DNA of 52,004 nucleotides from an uncultured Verrucomicrobia subdivision 3 bacterium (GTDB lineage: Bacteria; Verrucomicrobiota; Verrucomicrobiia; Limisphaerales; UBA11358). The notes under the pieces were generated by a model. That model was given only the letters and a program-made list of their open reading frames with translations. It did not search any database and was not told the origin of the DNA. The stretch lies in contig CAIRJF010000004.1 of NCBI GenBank assembly GCA_903878805.1, forward strand, positions 1 through 52,004, written 5' to 3'. This document shows, piece after piece, positions 1 through 10,204 of this stretch. The position numbers and the translations under genes are program-made. How positions within the stretch are numbered: the first letter of the stretch is position 1; every line of letters starts with the position of its first letter.

Positions 1-83
1 TTCAAACGAGTATCGAAAGCCATCCGCAGACCTTGTTTTTTGCCTGCACCCGTTGGATTCGCCGTTTTTTGTTGGTTGGACAT
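1..83 (-). CDS. N-terminal fragment of an unidentified protein
   Basis: An ATG on the minus strand at 83 opens a frame that runs off the left edge of the window after 27 codons. The visible start is MSNQQKTANPTGAGKKQG, a polar, lysine-rich segment followed by LRMAFDTRL. I do not recognise the family from so little. The next gene on the same strand stops at 129, leaving 45 bases between them, so the two could be cotranscribed. The call rests only on an open frame and position. Confidence 0.35.
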   Translation of the reverse strand, partial: MSNQQKTANPTGAGKKQGLRMAFDTRL

Positions 84-128
84 AGAGGAAAGCCTTTGTT
101 TATGCGGCTTCAGTGTAAGTCAATAACA

Positions 129-748
129 TCAGCTTGTGAAGTTTATTTGGGAAATATGGGTTAAAATGTTGATGGCGTTGGACGCGAGGAACACGATGAA
201 AAATGCGGCCATCGCGACGGGAACCATCATGGCGTTGTAGAGCCAATGCAAATCAATCGTCGCGAAGCCGGCGGCGGCGAGCGATGCGCCGGGCGCTTGG
301 TCGGGCGCGTGAAAAATCGAGGCGACAATCGGCACGAACGCGCCGGTCGCGACGAGGCCGGAAATTTTGTGCTCGATGGTTTCGGCCACGTCGAACGGTT
401 TTTTCAGCACAGTTGGAATCGCAATGCCAGCGGTGTCTTTCAAAAAACACGCGCCGACGAGCAGCATTCCCGGAATCCAAAACAGCGGATTGGCGAACCA
501 CGGCAGTTTTGCTTTTTCTTCCGGCGTTTTCGCCTGAAAGTTTTCGCCTGAAAATATTTATACGCGCCGACGCCGCTGACGCCGAGCATCGGCGAAATCG
601 CCACGCCGGTAATCATGGAAACGGTTTCGCATAATTTTTTCGCCTGCGGATTCGGGTCGGCGGGTTTGGCGCTCGCAGTTTGGGCGGAAGCGATTTGCGG
701 CAGCCAGAGCAGTCCGACAATCGTGAGCAGAAAAATTAATTTCTTCAT
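129..748 (-). pseudogene. Signal-peptide membrane protein gene broken by a 14-bp duplication
   Basis: The frame starts at ATG 748 (MKKLIFLLTIVGLL, a signal peptide or first membrane segment) and continues through a Gly-rich hydrophobic stretch (ITGVAISPMLGVSGVGAYKY). It then goes out of frame near 545. A second frame carries the rest, from MLLVGACFLKDTAG to a hydrophobic C-terminus (MVPVAMAAFFIVFLASNAIN), stopping at 129. Removing one copy of the 14-base tandem repeat at 527-554 joins the frames exactly into a 201-residue protein with a sensible junction (YFQAKTPEEKAKLPWFANP). The restored protein looks like a small inner-membrane protein with three or four hydrophobic segments. Function is unknown. 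It is either a recent loss of function, a reversible duplication, or an assembly error. Confidence 0.6.
527..554. repeat. 14-base tandem duplication inside a gene
   Basis: TTTTCGCCTGAAAG at 527-540 is followed directly by TTTTCGCCTGAAAA at 541-554, two units of period 14 that differ only at the last base. Because 14 is not a multiple of three, the extra unit shifts the frame of the minus-strand membrane-protein gene. Confidence 0.9.
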
Positions 749-812
749 GCAAATTATGATTTGCCCAAGGACAGCGGCTGTAAAGCCCAATCCAATAAAT
801 TGAAATCGAGGG

Positions 813-840
813 TTGACTTCAACGGTCCGTTTGATAGTTT
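813..840 (+). promoter_or_regulatory. Possible sigma-70 promoter for rplM-rpsI
   Basis: TTGACT at 813-818 and TAGTTT at 835-840 are separated by 16 bases and lie 26 bases before the rplM start. The -35 box is close to consensus; the -10 box is weaker. This is read by eye. Confidence 0.35.
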
Positions 841-866
841 CCACGTCCCTTTGTATTGGAATTTAG

Positions 867-1301
867 ATGAAAACGCATTTGCCGAAAGTTAATTTGGACC
901 AGCGCAAGTGGCATGTAATTGATGCCGATGGCGCCGTGCTTGGCCGACTGGCCGTGCAGGTAGCCGACATTTTGCGCGGTAAAAACAAGCCTGTCTACAC
1001 CGCGCACCTCGATGCCGGCGATTTTGTTATCGTCGTCAACGCCGAGAAAGTGCGCGTCACCGGCAAAAAAGAAACCGCCAAGGAATACATGAGCTATTCC
1101 GGTTGGAAGGGCGGCGAAAAATACGCCACCGTCGAACAGGTGCGCGCCAAGAACCCCGAATTTCTCATCGAACACGCCGTCAAAGGCATGATTCCCAAGA
1201 ACCGCCTCGGTCGCGTGTTGCTCACGAAACTGAAAGTGTTCAAAGGTCCGAAGCACGACCACGAGGCGCAGACGCCCGCCGTGCTCAAGGCCGCTAACTA
1301 A
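867..1301 (+). CDS. rplM: 50S ribosomal protein L13
   Basis: A 144-residue protein of the usual L13 length. It shows family landmarks in order: the N-terminal [20 protein letters not shown], the [23 protein letters not shown] core, the [10 protein letters not shown] segment, and the C-terminal [11 protein letters not shown] and [15 protein letters not shown]13 is an early-assembly protein of the large subunit. The gene is followed after 8 bases by rpsI, the conserved bacterial pair, so the two are almost certainly one transcript. Confidence 0.97.
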   Translation: MKTHLPKVNLDQRKWHVIDADGAVLGRLAVQVADILRGKNKPVYTAHLDAGDFVIVVNAEKVRVTGKKETAKEYMSYSGWKGGEKYATVEQVRAKNPEFLIEHAVKGMIPKNRLGRVLLTKLKVFKGPKHDHEAQTPAVLKAAN

Positions 1302-1309
1302 TTTTTTGT

Positions 1310-1711
1310 ATGGCTAAAACAGCAACCATTGAATTCCTTGGCACCGGTCGTCGTAAAACGGCGATTGCCCGTGTTCGTCTCGCGTCCGGCAGCGGTAAAA
1401 TCACCGTGAACGGCCGTGCGTTTGACAACTATTTCCCGCTGGACACCCAGCGCGCCACGGTTTCCTCACCGCTCACCATCACCAACACGGCCGACAAGCT
1501 CGACGTGCGTGTGAATGTGGTCGGCGGCGGCCCGCTCGGTCAGGCCGGCGCCACGCGCCACGGTATTTCCCGCGCGCTTTTGAAATTTGACGCCACGCTG
1601 CGCCCCGCGCTGAAGGCGGAAGGTTTCCTCACGCGCGACCCGCGCGAACGCGAACGCAAAAAATACGGCCAGCCCGGTGCGCGCGCCCGCTTCCAGTTCT
1701 CGAAGCGTTGA
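1310..1711 (+). CDS. rpsI: 30S ribosomal protein S9
   Basis: A 133-residue protein with the S9 hallmarks: the [14 protein letters not shown] start, [12 protein letters not shown], the glycine run [19 protein letters not shown], and the basic tail [17 protein letters not shown] that reaches the decoding centre. In most bacteria the last residues are also Ser-Lys-Arg, so the C-terminus is intact. It is the second gene of the rplM-rpsI pair and is followed by a strong intrinsic terminator. Confidence 0.97.
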   Translation: MAKTATIEFLGTGRRKTAIARVRLASGSGKITVNGRAFDNYFPLDTQRATVSSPLTITNTADKLDVRVNVVGGGPLGQAGATRHGISRALLKFDATLRPALKAEGFLTRDPRERERKKYGQPGARARFQFSKR

Positions 1712-1730
1712 TTGCAACGGAAAGTTTACA

Positions 1731-1762
1731 AAACCCGCTGGCAAATTGCTGGCGGGTTTTTT
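1731..1762 (+). terminator. Intrinsic terminator after rpsI
   Basis: AAACCCGC at 1731-1738 pairs with GCGGGTTT at 1752-1759, and a T-run follows directly. It begins 19 bases after the rpsI stop codon. Confidence 0.85.
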
Positions 1763-1831
1763 ATTTGGCGAAATTCAGGTCAAAGAAATTTTCGTGTGGT
1801 TCGAGTATTTCGCGGTTAAGATTTTTTTAAG

Positions 1832-2893
1832 ATGAAAACGAAGAAAGTTGCCATCGTCGGCGCGTCCGGTTATTCGGGCGAAGTTCTGGTGCAGTTGCTA
1901 TTGAACCATCCGCATGCGGAACTGTTCGCCGTAACCTCGCGCTCGAATGCCGGTCAGACGCTCGCGCAAGTGTTTCCAAAATTTGCCAGCCATCCCAAAT
2001 CTAAAACACTCCGGTTTGTCGAACCAAACGCGGAACTGCTCGCGAAGCAGGCGGACGTGGTTTTTCTCGCGCTACCGCATGGCGTTGCGGCGGAATTTGC
2101 CGTGCCGCTGAACGCTGCCGGCGTCATCGTGATTGATTTGAGTGCGGACTTCCGGCTCAAGAGCGCGGAAGTTTACAAAGAATTTTACGCGCACGATCAT
2201 CCCGCGCCGGAGCTGCTGAAAAAATCGGTTTACGGTCTGCCGGAATTTTACCGCGACGAAATCAAAAAATCTCTGCTCATCGCGTCGCCCGGCTGCTATC
2301 CGACGAGCATTTTGCTGCCGACAATTCCGTTGTTGAAAGCCGGCCTGATCAAACCGACTGGTATCATTGCTGATTCGTTGAGCGGCGTCAGCGGTGCGGG
2401 TCGGAAGGCGGAGACTGATTATCTTTTTTGCGAATGCAACGAAAGCGTCCGGCCTTACGGCGTGCCGAAGCATCGGCACTTGTCTGAAATCGAGGAACAA
2501 CTTTCGCTCGCCGCAAAAACCAAAGTGACGATCCAGTTTACGCCGCATTTGATTCCGGTGAATCGCGGCATTCTAACGACGCTGTATCTCGCGCCGGAAA
2601 AACATTTTTCCACGGCGGAAGAAATGGTCGCGCTCGGCGAAAAAATTTCGGCGTGCTACGCCAAGGCTTACGCCAACGAACCCTTCGTGCGGTTGCTCGA
2701 AGGAAAATCTTTACCCGATACGAAAAACGTAGTCGGCACGAATGTTTGCGAAATCGCGTGGCGGCTCGACGCGCGCACGGCTCGGCTTATTGTGATGAGC
2801 GCGGAAGACAATCTCGTCAAAGGCGCGAGCGGTCAGGCCGTGCAAAGCATGAATATTCTCTGCGGCTTTCCAGAAACCGCCGGATTGGTTTGA
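1832..2893 (+). CDS. argC: N-acetyl-gamma-glutamyl-phosphate reductase
   Basis: This enzyme carries out the NADPH-dependent reduction of N-acetylglutamyl-phosphate to the semialdehyde, the third step of arginine synthesis, in the cytoplasm. The 353-residue protein opens with a Rossmann loop (VAIVGASGYSGEVLVQLL). It carries the catalytic-cysteine motif SPGCYPTSILLP and the SGVSGAGRKAE segment, followed by HRHLSEIEEQLS and FTPHLIPVNRGI, all typical of ArgC. It sits two genes upstream of argJ, with a methyltransferase between them, so the arginine genes look clustered but not tightly packed. Confidence 0.96.
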   Translation: MKTKKVAIVGASGYSGEVLVQLLLNHPHAELFAVTSRSNAGQTLAQVFPKFASHPKSKTLRFVEPNAELLAKQADVVFLALPHGVAAEFAVPLNAAGVIVIDLSADFRLKSAEVYKEFYAHDHPAPELLKKSVYGLPEFYRDEIKKSLLIASPGCYPTSILLPTIPLLKAGLIKPTGIIADSLSGVSGAGRKAETDYLFCECNESVRPYGVPKHRHLSEIEEQLSLAAKTKVTIQFTPHLIPVNRGILTTLYLAPEKHFSTAEEMVALGEKISACYAKAYANEPFVRLLEGKSLPDTKNVVGTNVCEIAWRLDARTARLIVMSAEDNLVKGASGQAVQSMNILCGFPETAGLV

Positions 2894-2902
2894 ATTTGAT
2901 TC

Positions 2903-2969
2903 GTAGGAGACGACGTAAGGAGTCTCTAACTCGCAAAATAAATTAGAGACTCGTGACCTCGTCTCCTAC
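2903..2969. repeat. Palindromic intergenic repeat overlapping a start codon
   Basis: GTAGGAGACGA at 2903-2913 pairs with TCGTCTCCTAC at 2959-2969, and the inner AGTCTCTAA at 2921-2929 pairs with TTAGAGACT at 2943-2951. The result is a long hairpin with one internal bulge. It looks like a small dispersed palindromic element rather than a terminator, since no T-run follows. The GTG start proposed for the next gene lies inside its right arm. Confidence 0.75.
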
Positions 2970-3762
2970 AAAAACAATTGCCTGGAACGCTGCCGACTAC
3001 GCCGCGAATTCCACCGTGCAACAAACTTGGGCGCGCGAACTCATCGCCAAACTAAATTTGCACGGTGATGAACACATTCTTGATGTCGGCTGCGGCGATG
3101 GCAAAGTGACGGCGGAAATCGCGCGCGCTTTGCCGCGCGGTTCGGTCACCGGCGCGGATGCCTCGCCGCAGATGATTGAGTTCGCCAAGAAAACTTTTCC
3201 GGCCAGCGCATTTCCGAATATGAGATTTCGCGTCATGGACGCGCGAAAAATAAAATTTGACCGGCAGTTTGACTGCGTTTTTTCAAATGCCGCGCTGCAT
3301 TGGGTGGATGACCACGAAGCGATTCTGCGCGGCGCGGCGTCCGTGTTGAAATCCGGCGGACGCCTTGTTGTCTCCTGCGGCGGCAAAGGCAATGCCCACG
3401 ACGTTTTTCTCGCGTTGCGCCCAGAGATGCGGCTGAAATGCTGGCGCAGATTTTTTCGTAAAATGCCGCTGCCATATTTTTTTTACGCGCCAAGCGATTA
3501 CGAAAAATGGCTGCCGAAATTTGGCTTCAAAATCAATGCGCTAAAACTTGCGCCGAAAGATGCGACTTACGCGTGCGCAGAAGGTTTCGCGACGTGGCTG
3601 CGGACAACTTGGATTCCGTATATCCAGCGCGTACCGGAAAATTTGCGCGAGGAATTCATCGCCGCCGTGACGCAGCGTTACGTCGCCAAACATCCGCTGG
3701 ACGCGGATGAAAAAGTTCATGTCTGCATGGTGCGGCTGGAAATTGATGCGGTGAAAATTTAG
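2953..3762 (+). CDS. SAM-dependent class I methyltransferase (trans-aconitate methyltransferase-like)
   Basis: A 269-residue protein with the SAM-binding motif I ILDVGCGDGKVTAEIA near residues 40-55, the acidic GADASPQMIEFAKK after the second strand, and FSNAALHWVDDHEA near 115-125. This pattern, with the WNAADYAANSTVQQTWA N-terminus, matches trans-aconitate 2-methyltransferase and its biotin-synthesis-like relatives. The substrate cannot be read from sequence. The only start that keeps the conserved N-terminus is GTG 2953, which lies inside a palindromic repeat, so the original ribosome-binding region may have been replaced. The stop codon overlaps the edge of another palindromic repeat at 3761. 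Confidence 0.8.
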   Translation: MTSSPTKTIAWNAADYAANSTVQQTWARELIAKLNLHGDEHILDVGCGDGKVTAEIARALPRGSVTGADASPQMIEFAKKTFPASAFPNMRFRVMDARKIKFDRQFDCVFSNAALHWVDDHEAILRGAASVLKSGGRLVVSCGGKGNAHDVFLALRPEMRLKCWRRFFRKMPLPYFFYAPSDYEKWLPKFGFKINALKLAPKDATYACAEGFATWLRTTWIPYIQRVPENLREEFIAAVTQRYVAKHPLDADEKVHVCMVRLEIDAVKI

Positions 3763-3821
3763 ACACGAATTCTACTAATTAACACGAATCGGATTAGTGA
3801 AAATTCGTGAAATTAGTGTCT
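3761..3821. repeat. Imperfect palindromic intergenic repeat (ACACGAATT type)
   Basis: The segment begins AGACACGAATTCTACTAATT and ends GTGAAATTAGTGTCT. The two arms form an imperfect inverted repeat, with inner ACGAAT and ATTCGT also complementary. It fills most of the gap between the methyltransferase and argJ. It looks like another dispersed repeat family. Confidence 0.6.
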
Positions 3822-3854
3822 GTTTTGTGTTTCATGATTTAGTAATTTTTGAAA

Positions 3855-5192
3855 ATGAAAATGCAGTTCAAAGAAATCACTGGCTCCATCGTTGCGCCGA
3901 TTGGCTTTCTTGCCAGCGGCGTATTTTGCGACATCAAAAAACTCGGCACGGGCAAAGGCTCTAACAAAGGTTTGAAGCGCGACCTCGCGCTCATCGTTTC
4001 CGAGACGCCCGCGACGGTCGCCGGCATGTTCACGACGAATCAAGTTTGCGCCGCGCCAGTGAAGGTTTGCGTCGAGCGGCTGAGGAAAAAAAATCTCGCT
4101 CAGGTGGTGGTTGTAAATTCCGGCAACGCGAACGCTTGCACCGGCAAACAGGGCATGACCGACGCGCGCGAAATGGTTTCATTTACGGAAAAAACGTTAG
4201 CGCTGTCGGCCGGCCGCGCGCTGGTCGGTTCGACCGGGCGCATCGGTGTGCCGATGCCGATGGATAATGTTCGTGCGGGAATTTTGGAGGCGGCGATGGA
4301 GCTTGGCTTCACGGCCGAACACGCTGACCACGCGGCGGAAGCTATCATGACGAGCGATTCGCGCTCGAAGCAAATCGCGATTGAATTTTTGCTTGGCGGA
4401 AAAAAAGTCCGCATTGGCGGCATGTGCAAAGGCGCGGGCATGATCCAGCCGGGCATGTCCGCGACGGGCGCGCGGCCGGCGGCGTTGCCGCACGGAGGAT
4501 TGCACGCAACGATGCTGGCGTTCATCACCACCGACGCGGCGGTGGAACAAAAAGCTTTGCAGGCGGCACTAAATGAAGCCATCGCGAACAGTTTCAACCG
4601 CATCACGGTAGATGGCGACATGAGCACAAATGATACGGTGCTCGTGCTGGCGAACGGTTTGGCAGGGAACAAAAAGTTCAATTTGAACGGCGCAGAAGGA
4701 AAACTTTTCCAAGCCGCGCTTAATCATGTCTGCCTCGAACTCGCGAAAAAAATTGTCCGCGATGGCGAAGGTGTTCATCGCGTGGTGATGGTGTGCGTGA
4801 ATGGCGCGAAGACAATTCAAGACGCCGATGCCGTCGCACGTGCGGTGGCAAACAGCGCGCTGGTGAAAACGAGCTGGCACGGCGGCGATCCCAATTGGGG
4901 CCGCATCATTGATGCGATTGGCTACTCACCGGCAACGGTGGTGGAGGAGAAAATTGACATCGGCTATTCCGCAACCGGTGGCAAAAAGATTCTGTGGAGC
5001 CTCAAGCACGGACAGCCGACGCTGGCGACCTTCAAGGAATTATGTGCCGCCGTCGCGCCAAAAGAATTTGAACTGCACATCAACCTGAATCTCGGCAAGG
5101 CCAACGCGGTGATGTATGCCGCCGATTTGACTGAGGAATATGTGGACTTCAACAAGGGTGACGTGACGGATGCGAGTTCGTTGGGCGGCTGA
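3855..5192 (+). CDS. argJ: Bifunctional glutamate N-acetyltransferase/ornithine acetyltransferase
   Basis: ArgJ recycles the acetyl group from acetylornithine to glutamate in arginine synthesis. It is made as a precursor that cleaves itself before a nucleophilic threonine. The protein (about 445 residues) has the ArgJ signatures VNSGNANACTGKQG, the KGAGMIQPGM segment, the cleavage site ATMLAFITTDAAV (Thr codon 4509-4511), TVDGDMSTNDTVLVLANG and HGGDPNWGRIIDAIGY. Unusually, 16 extra residues (SATGARPAALPHGGLH) stand between PGM and ATML, where most family members read directly PNMATML. Start choice between ATG 3855 and ATG 3861 is uncertain; the longer frame to 3849 would need a TTG. Confidence 0.94.
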   Translation: MKMQFKEITGSIVAPIGFLASGVFCDIKKLGTGKGSNKGLKRDLALIVSETPATVAGMFTTNQVCAAPVKVCVERLRKKNLAQVVVVNSGNANACTGKQGMTDAREMVSFTEKTLALSAGRALVGSTGRIGVPMPMDNVRAGILEAAMELGFTAEHADHAAEAIMTSDSRSKQIAIEFLLGGKKVRIGGMCKGAGMIQPGMSATGARPAALPHGGLHATMLAFITTDAAVEQKALQAALNEAIANSFNRITVDGDMSTNDTVLVLANGLAGNKKFNLNGAEGKLFQAALNHVCLELAKKIVRDGEGVHRVVMVCVNGAKTIQDADAVARAVANSALVKTSWHGGDPNWGRIIDAIGYSPATVVEEKIDIGYSATGGKKILWSLKHGQPTLATFKELCAAVAPKEFELHINLNLGKANAVMYAADLTEEYVDFNKGDVTDASSLGG

Positions 5193-5219
5193 TTTCCAGC
5201 TTATTTCTGATTTGGATTT

Positions 5220-5417
5220 TTATTCTTCGTCCAATTCAAAAATCTCCTCAATCGGTTTTTTGAACAGCTTGGCGATCTTGAACGCCAGCGGCAGGCTTGG
5301 ATCGTATTTCTCCGTCTCGATGGCGTTCACGGTCTGGCGCGAGACGTCGAGTTTGTCGGCCAGATCGGCTTGCGACCATGCCTTCGCCGCGCGCAGTTCG
5401 CGCAGACGATTTTTCAT
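5220..5417 (-). CDS. Small XRE-family transcriptional regulator
   Basis: A 65-residue protein that is almost entirely one Cro/CI-type helix-turn-helix: LRELRAAKAWSQADLADKLD, then VSRQTVNAIETEKYDPSLPL and KLFKKPIEEIFELDEE. This compact form is common for regulators paired with a membrane protein. It starts at 5417 inside the end of the upstream membrane-protein gene (4-base ATGA overlap), so the two are translationally coupled. It probably represses its own operon. Target unknown. Confidence 0.85.
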   Translation of the reverse strand: MKNRLRELRAAKAWSQADLADKLDVSRQTVNAIETEKYDPSLPLAFKIAKLFKKPIEEIFELDEE

Positions 5418-5887
5418 TTATACCTCCGCCATGAAAAAAAGAACCCGATTGCATAATAGACCCACATAATGTTCCACACCCATACCGCGCGAAATTCCGG
5501 TGCGCCCATGTCGCGGAGGAACAAGTAGGTAAAACAGGTGAATCCAGTCGCCAGTCCTGAAAAGGCCATCGCCTCGGTGACAATTTTTCTTTTCATCTCA
5601 TCCAACCCCTCCGAAACGAAGCGAATGATGGTGGCGGCCACATAAATCAAAGGCATCAGCGGAAGAAGAACCAGCCAATATCTATGCGGCAAATGCTGGG
5701 CGTCAAAGTAGTTCAGCGCGAAAAGTCCCAGGACGTATCCAGCCAGGCCAGCCATCATACGAAAAAAATAATTTTTGAAATGCGGTCTCACCGATGGCTG
5801 CTTATATAAAACGCGCCATAAAGACCAAAGCGTAACGCATAAGCAAACAAATAACCCCGCACATCCGATGATTAATTTAAGTTTCAT
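5414..5887 (-). CDS. Membrane protein paired with the XRE regulator
   Basis: A 157-residue protein with about five hydrophobic segments: KLIIGCAGLFVCLCVTLW at the start, MAGLAGYVLGLFAL, WLVLLPLMPLIYVAATII, a middle segment AFSGLATGFTCFTYLFL and the C-terminal VWNIMWVYYAIGFFF. The charged loop EGLDEMKRK lies between the third and fourth segments. I do not recognise a named family. The tight overlap with a small XRE gene suggests a membrane sensor or effector whose level is set by its own repressor, which is an inference from context. Confidence 0.65.
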   Translation of the reverse strand: MKLKLIIGCAGLFVCLCVTLWSLWRVLYKQPSVRPHFKNYFFRMMAGLAGYVLGLFALNYFDAQHLPHRYWLVLLPLMPLIYVAATIIRFVSEGLDEMKRKIVTEAMAFSGLATGFTCFTYLFLRDMGAPEFRAVWVWNIMWVYYAIGFFFSWRRYK

Positions 5888-5957
5888 GGCAAGCAGCAGT
5901 GTAAAGCATCCTTGTCATATGTCAAGCATTCTTTACACGGCAGATTGCGCAAGAGTT

Positions 5958-6016
5958 GCTACAGAGGCACAGAACGCACCAGAGAAAATCCTTCCTCCAT
6001 TCTGTGCCTCTGTGGC
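5958..6016. repeat. Palindromic repeat of the ACAGAGGCACAGA type
   Basis: ACAGAGGCACAGA at 5961-5973 is exactly complementary to TCTGTGCCTCTGT at 6001-6013, with weaker pairing on the outer side. A second member of the same family lies at 11011-11076. Confidence 0.7.
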
Positions 6017-6020
6017 CAAA

Positions 6021-6056
6021 GAAAAAACGCGGCGGGAATTGCTTCCCACCGCGTTT
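6021..6056 (-). terminator. Intrinsic terminator of groL
   Basis: On the minus strand, downstream of the groL stop, AAACGCGGTGGGAA and TTCCCGCCGCGTTT form a 14-base stem with one G-T pair and a four-base loop, followed by TTTCTTT. The stem arms are at 6025-6038 and 6043-6056. Confidence 0.8.
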
Positions 6057-6103
6057 TGATTTCTCGGTTCCTCGAATTTGTGACGATAGCCGTCAGCAAA
6101 GAC

Positions 6104-7789
<1,686 letters not shown>

Positions 7790-7796
7790 TTAGAAA

Positions 7797-8090
7797 TTAG
7801 TTAAGAATCGCAACGAGGTCATCGGAACCAAAGATCTTGTATTCCTTGCCGTCGATTTTGATTTCCGTGCCGCCGTATTTGGAAACGAGCACGCGGTCGC
7901 CGACCTTGACTTCAAACGCGATGCGCTCGCCGTCGTCGTTAAGCTTGCCGGTGCCGAGCACGCGGACAATGCCTTCTTGCGGTTTCTCTTTGGCGGTGTC
8001 GGGGATAATGATGCCGCCCTTTTTGACTTCCTTCTCTTCGACGGCTTCCACGAGGATGCGGTCGCCGAGCGGTTTAATGTTCAGTGCCAT
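7797..8090 (-). CDS. groS: Co-chaperonin GroES (10 kDa)
   Basis: A 97-residue protein of the usual length, with the N-terminal [17 protein letters not shown], the mobile loop [18 protein letters not shown] that contacts GroEL, and the C-terminal [22 protein letters not shown]. First gene of the groS-groL pair. No CIRCE operator (the HrcA-binding inverted repeat) is visible upstream, so heat-shock control probably uses another route. Confidence 0.98.
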   Translation of the reverse strand: MALNIKPLGDRILVEAVEEKEVKKGGIIIPDTAKEKPQEGIVRVLGTGKLNDDGERIAFEVKVGDRVLVSKYGGTEIKIDGKEYKIFGSDDLVAILN

Positions 8091-8162
8091 ACTATTTTTT
8101 CTTTGGTTGTTTGTTTTGTTGACTGCTTAATTAAATCCCGGTCCGCACTCGCGGTGGGAAAA

Positions 8163-8199
8163 TTAAAAGGCGCGGAGGAATTTTTGAAATTCCTCCGCG
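8163..8199 (-). terminator. Intrinsic terminator of dnaK
   Basis: CGCGGAGGAATTT at 8171-8183 and AAATTCCTCCGCG at 8187-8199 form a perfect 13-base stem with a three-base loop, directly after the dnaK stop. On the minus strand it is followed by CCTTTTAATT. Confidence 0.8.
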
Positions 8200-8205
8200 T
8201 TGAAA

Positions 8206-10146
8206 TTATTTCTTTTCGTCCACGACTTCTGCGTCAATCACGCCTTCGTCTTTTTTCGCTTCGGCCTGCGGTTCGCCTTCCGGCTGCGCGCCGGGTTGCG
8301 CGCCAGCCGCGCCTTTTTCCGCCTGCGCTTTCGCGGCGGCGGCTTTGTAAAGTTCGGTCGAGACGGCCTGCCAGACTTCGTTCAGCTTTTCGCTCGCGGA
8401 TTTGATGGCGGCGGCGTCCGTGCCTTTGAGCGCTTCCTTCACCGCGCCGGCGGCGGCTTCGAGCTTGCCCTTGTCGTCCGCAGACAGTTTGTCCGCGTTG
8501 TCCTTGAGCAGTTTCTCGGTGCGATAAACGGAGTTGTCCGCCTCGTTGCGCGTCTGGATTTCCTCGAGCTTGGCCTTGTCGTCGTCGGCATGGGCCTCGG
8601 CGTCCTTGCGCATCTTCTCGACTTCGTCCTTCGAGAGACCGCTGCTGGCCGTGATGGAAATTTTCTGTTCCTTGCCCGTGCCGAGGTCTTTCGCGCCGAC
8701 GTGCAAAATGCCGTTGGCGTCAATATCGAAGGTCACTTCGATCTGCGGCACGCCGCGCGGCGCGGGCGGAATGTCAGCGAGATTGAAACGGCCGATGGTT
8801 TTGTTGTCTTTGGAAAATTGCCGTTCGCCCTGGAGAACATGAATTTCAACTCCGGGCTGATTGTCGCTCGCGGTGGAAAAAATTTCCGATTTGCGCGCGG
8901 GAATCGTGGTGTTGCGCTCGATCAATTTCGTGAACACGCCGCCGAGCGTCTCGATGCCGAGCGACAACGGCGTCACGTCGAGCAGCAAAACGTCTTTGAC
9001 TTCGCCCTTGAGCACGCCGCCTTGAATGCCGGCGCCGATGGCGACGACTTCGTCGGGATTCACGCCTTGATGCGGCGGTTTGTTGACGAGCGAGCGGGCG
9101 ACTTCGACGACGCGCGGCATGCGCGTCATGCCGCCGACGAGCACGAGTTCGTCAATCTTCGACGCCTCGATGCCCGCGTCTTTCAAGCAGGCTTTCACCG
9201 GCCCGATGGTGCGTTCAAAAAGTTTGTCGGTAAGCTGCTCCATCTTCGCGCGGGTCAAAGTTTTTTGGATGTGCTTCGGCCCGGTCGCGTCCGCCGTGAT
9301 GAACGGCAGATTGATATCGTAAGTCTGCGAGCTGGAAAGTGCGATCTTGGCTTTTTCCGCTTCTTCCTTGATGCGCTGGAGCGCGTCGGGCTGCTTGCGG
9401 AGATCCATGTTATACTCGCGTTTGAATTCATCGAGAATCCAATCCATCAAAGTATTGTCCCAATCGTCACCGCCGAGATGCGTGTCGCCGTTCGTGGCCT
9501 TCACTTCAAACACGCCGTCGCCGATTTCGAGAACGGAAATATCAAACGTGCCGCCGCCCAAATCGTAAACGGCGATCTTCTCGTCCTTCTTCTTGTCGAG
9601 ACCGTAAGCGAGCGACGCCGCCGTCGGCTCATTGATTATGCGCAGAACTTCGAGACCGGCGATCTTGCCGGCGTCTTTCGTCGCCTGACGTTGCGAGTCG
9701 TTGAAATAAGCCGGAACGGTGATGACAGCTTGCGTGATCTTTTCGCCGAGACGCGTTTCAGCGTCGGCTTTCAATTTGGAAAGAATCATCGCGGAAATTT
9801 CCTGCGGCGAGAATTGCTTCGGCTTGCCGTTCACTTCGACCTCAATCGCGGCGTCGCCGTTCGAGCCTTTGACCACCTTGTAAGGCACGCGTTTGATTTC
9901 TTCGCCGACTTCGTCAAACTTGCGGCCCATAAAACGTTTCACGGAATAAACCGTGTTGCGCGAATTGGTGACGGCCTGGCGCTTCGCCGCGTCGCCGATC
10001 ACGCGCTCGCCGGATTTCGTGAACGCGACGACCGACGGCGTCGTGCGTTTGCCCTCGGAATTTTCGAGCACGAGCGGTTCGCCGCTGTCCATGACCGCCA
10101 TGCAGGAGTTCGTGGTGCCTAAATCAATGCCTAATACTTTTGCCAT
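8206..10146 (-). CDS. dnaK: Molecular chaperone DnaK (Hsp70)
   Basis: A 646-residue Hsp70 with all main signatures: the N-terminal nucleotide-binding loop [54 protein letters not shown], the [19 protein letters not shown] phosphate loop, [11 protein letters not shown], the interdomain [18 protein letters not shown], and the substrate-binding region. The C-terminus ends in a Gln/Glu/Pro-rich linker and EVVDEKK. The window has no dnaJ or grpE next to it. The gene has its own terminator and a long leader (250 bases back to pyrE) with repeated TGGCACAG motifs. Confidence 0.98.
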   Translation of the reverse strand: MAKVLGIDLGTTNSCMAVMDSGEPLVLENSEGKRTTPSVVAFTKSGERVIGDAAKRQAVTNSRNTVYSVKRFMGRKFDEVGEEIKRVPYKVVKGSNGDAAIEVEVNGKPKQFSPQEISAMILSKLKADAETRLGEKITQAVITVPAYFNDSQRQATKDAGKIAGLEVLRIINEPTAASLAYGLDKKKDEKIAVYDLGGGTFDISVLEIGDGVFEVKATNGDTHLGGDDWDNTLMDWILDEFKREYNMDLRKQPDALQRIKEEAEKAKIALSSSQTYDINLPFITADATGPKHIQKTLTRAKMEQLTDKLFERTIGPVKACLKDAGIEASKIDELVLVGGMTRMPRVVEVARSLVNKPPHQGVNPDEVVAIGAGIQGGVLKGEVKDVLLLDVTPLSLGIETLGGVFTKLIERNTTIPARKSEIFSTASDNQPGVEIHVLQGERQFSKDNKTIGRFNLADIPPAPRGVPQIEVTFDIDANGILHVGAKDLGTGKEQKISITASSGLSKDEVEKMRKDAEAHADDDKAKLEEIQTRNEADNSVYRTEKLLKDNADKLSADDKGKLEAAAGAVKEALKGTDAAAIKSASEKLNEVWQAVSTELYKAAAAKAQAEKGAAGAQPGAQPEGEPQAEAKKDEGVIDAEVVDEKK

Positions 10147-10204
10147 AAAATTGTGTGTGTAAAATTGTTTACTGGTTTAACTGCTGGCAGTTTTAACGCA
10201 ATAA

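Noticed and set aside
8091-8205. Search for a CIRCE operator before groES
   Set aside because: No TTAGCACTC/GAGTGCTAA inverted repeat is visible; GCACTC near 8137 lacks its partner.
8200-10122. Long open frame (640 codons) on the plus strand opposite dnaK
   Set aside because: Same reason: an antisense shadow of a highly biased gene.
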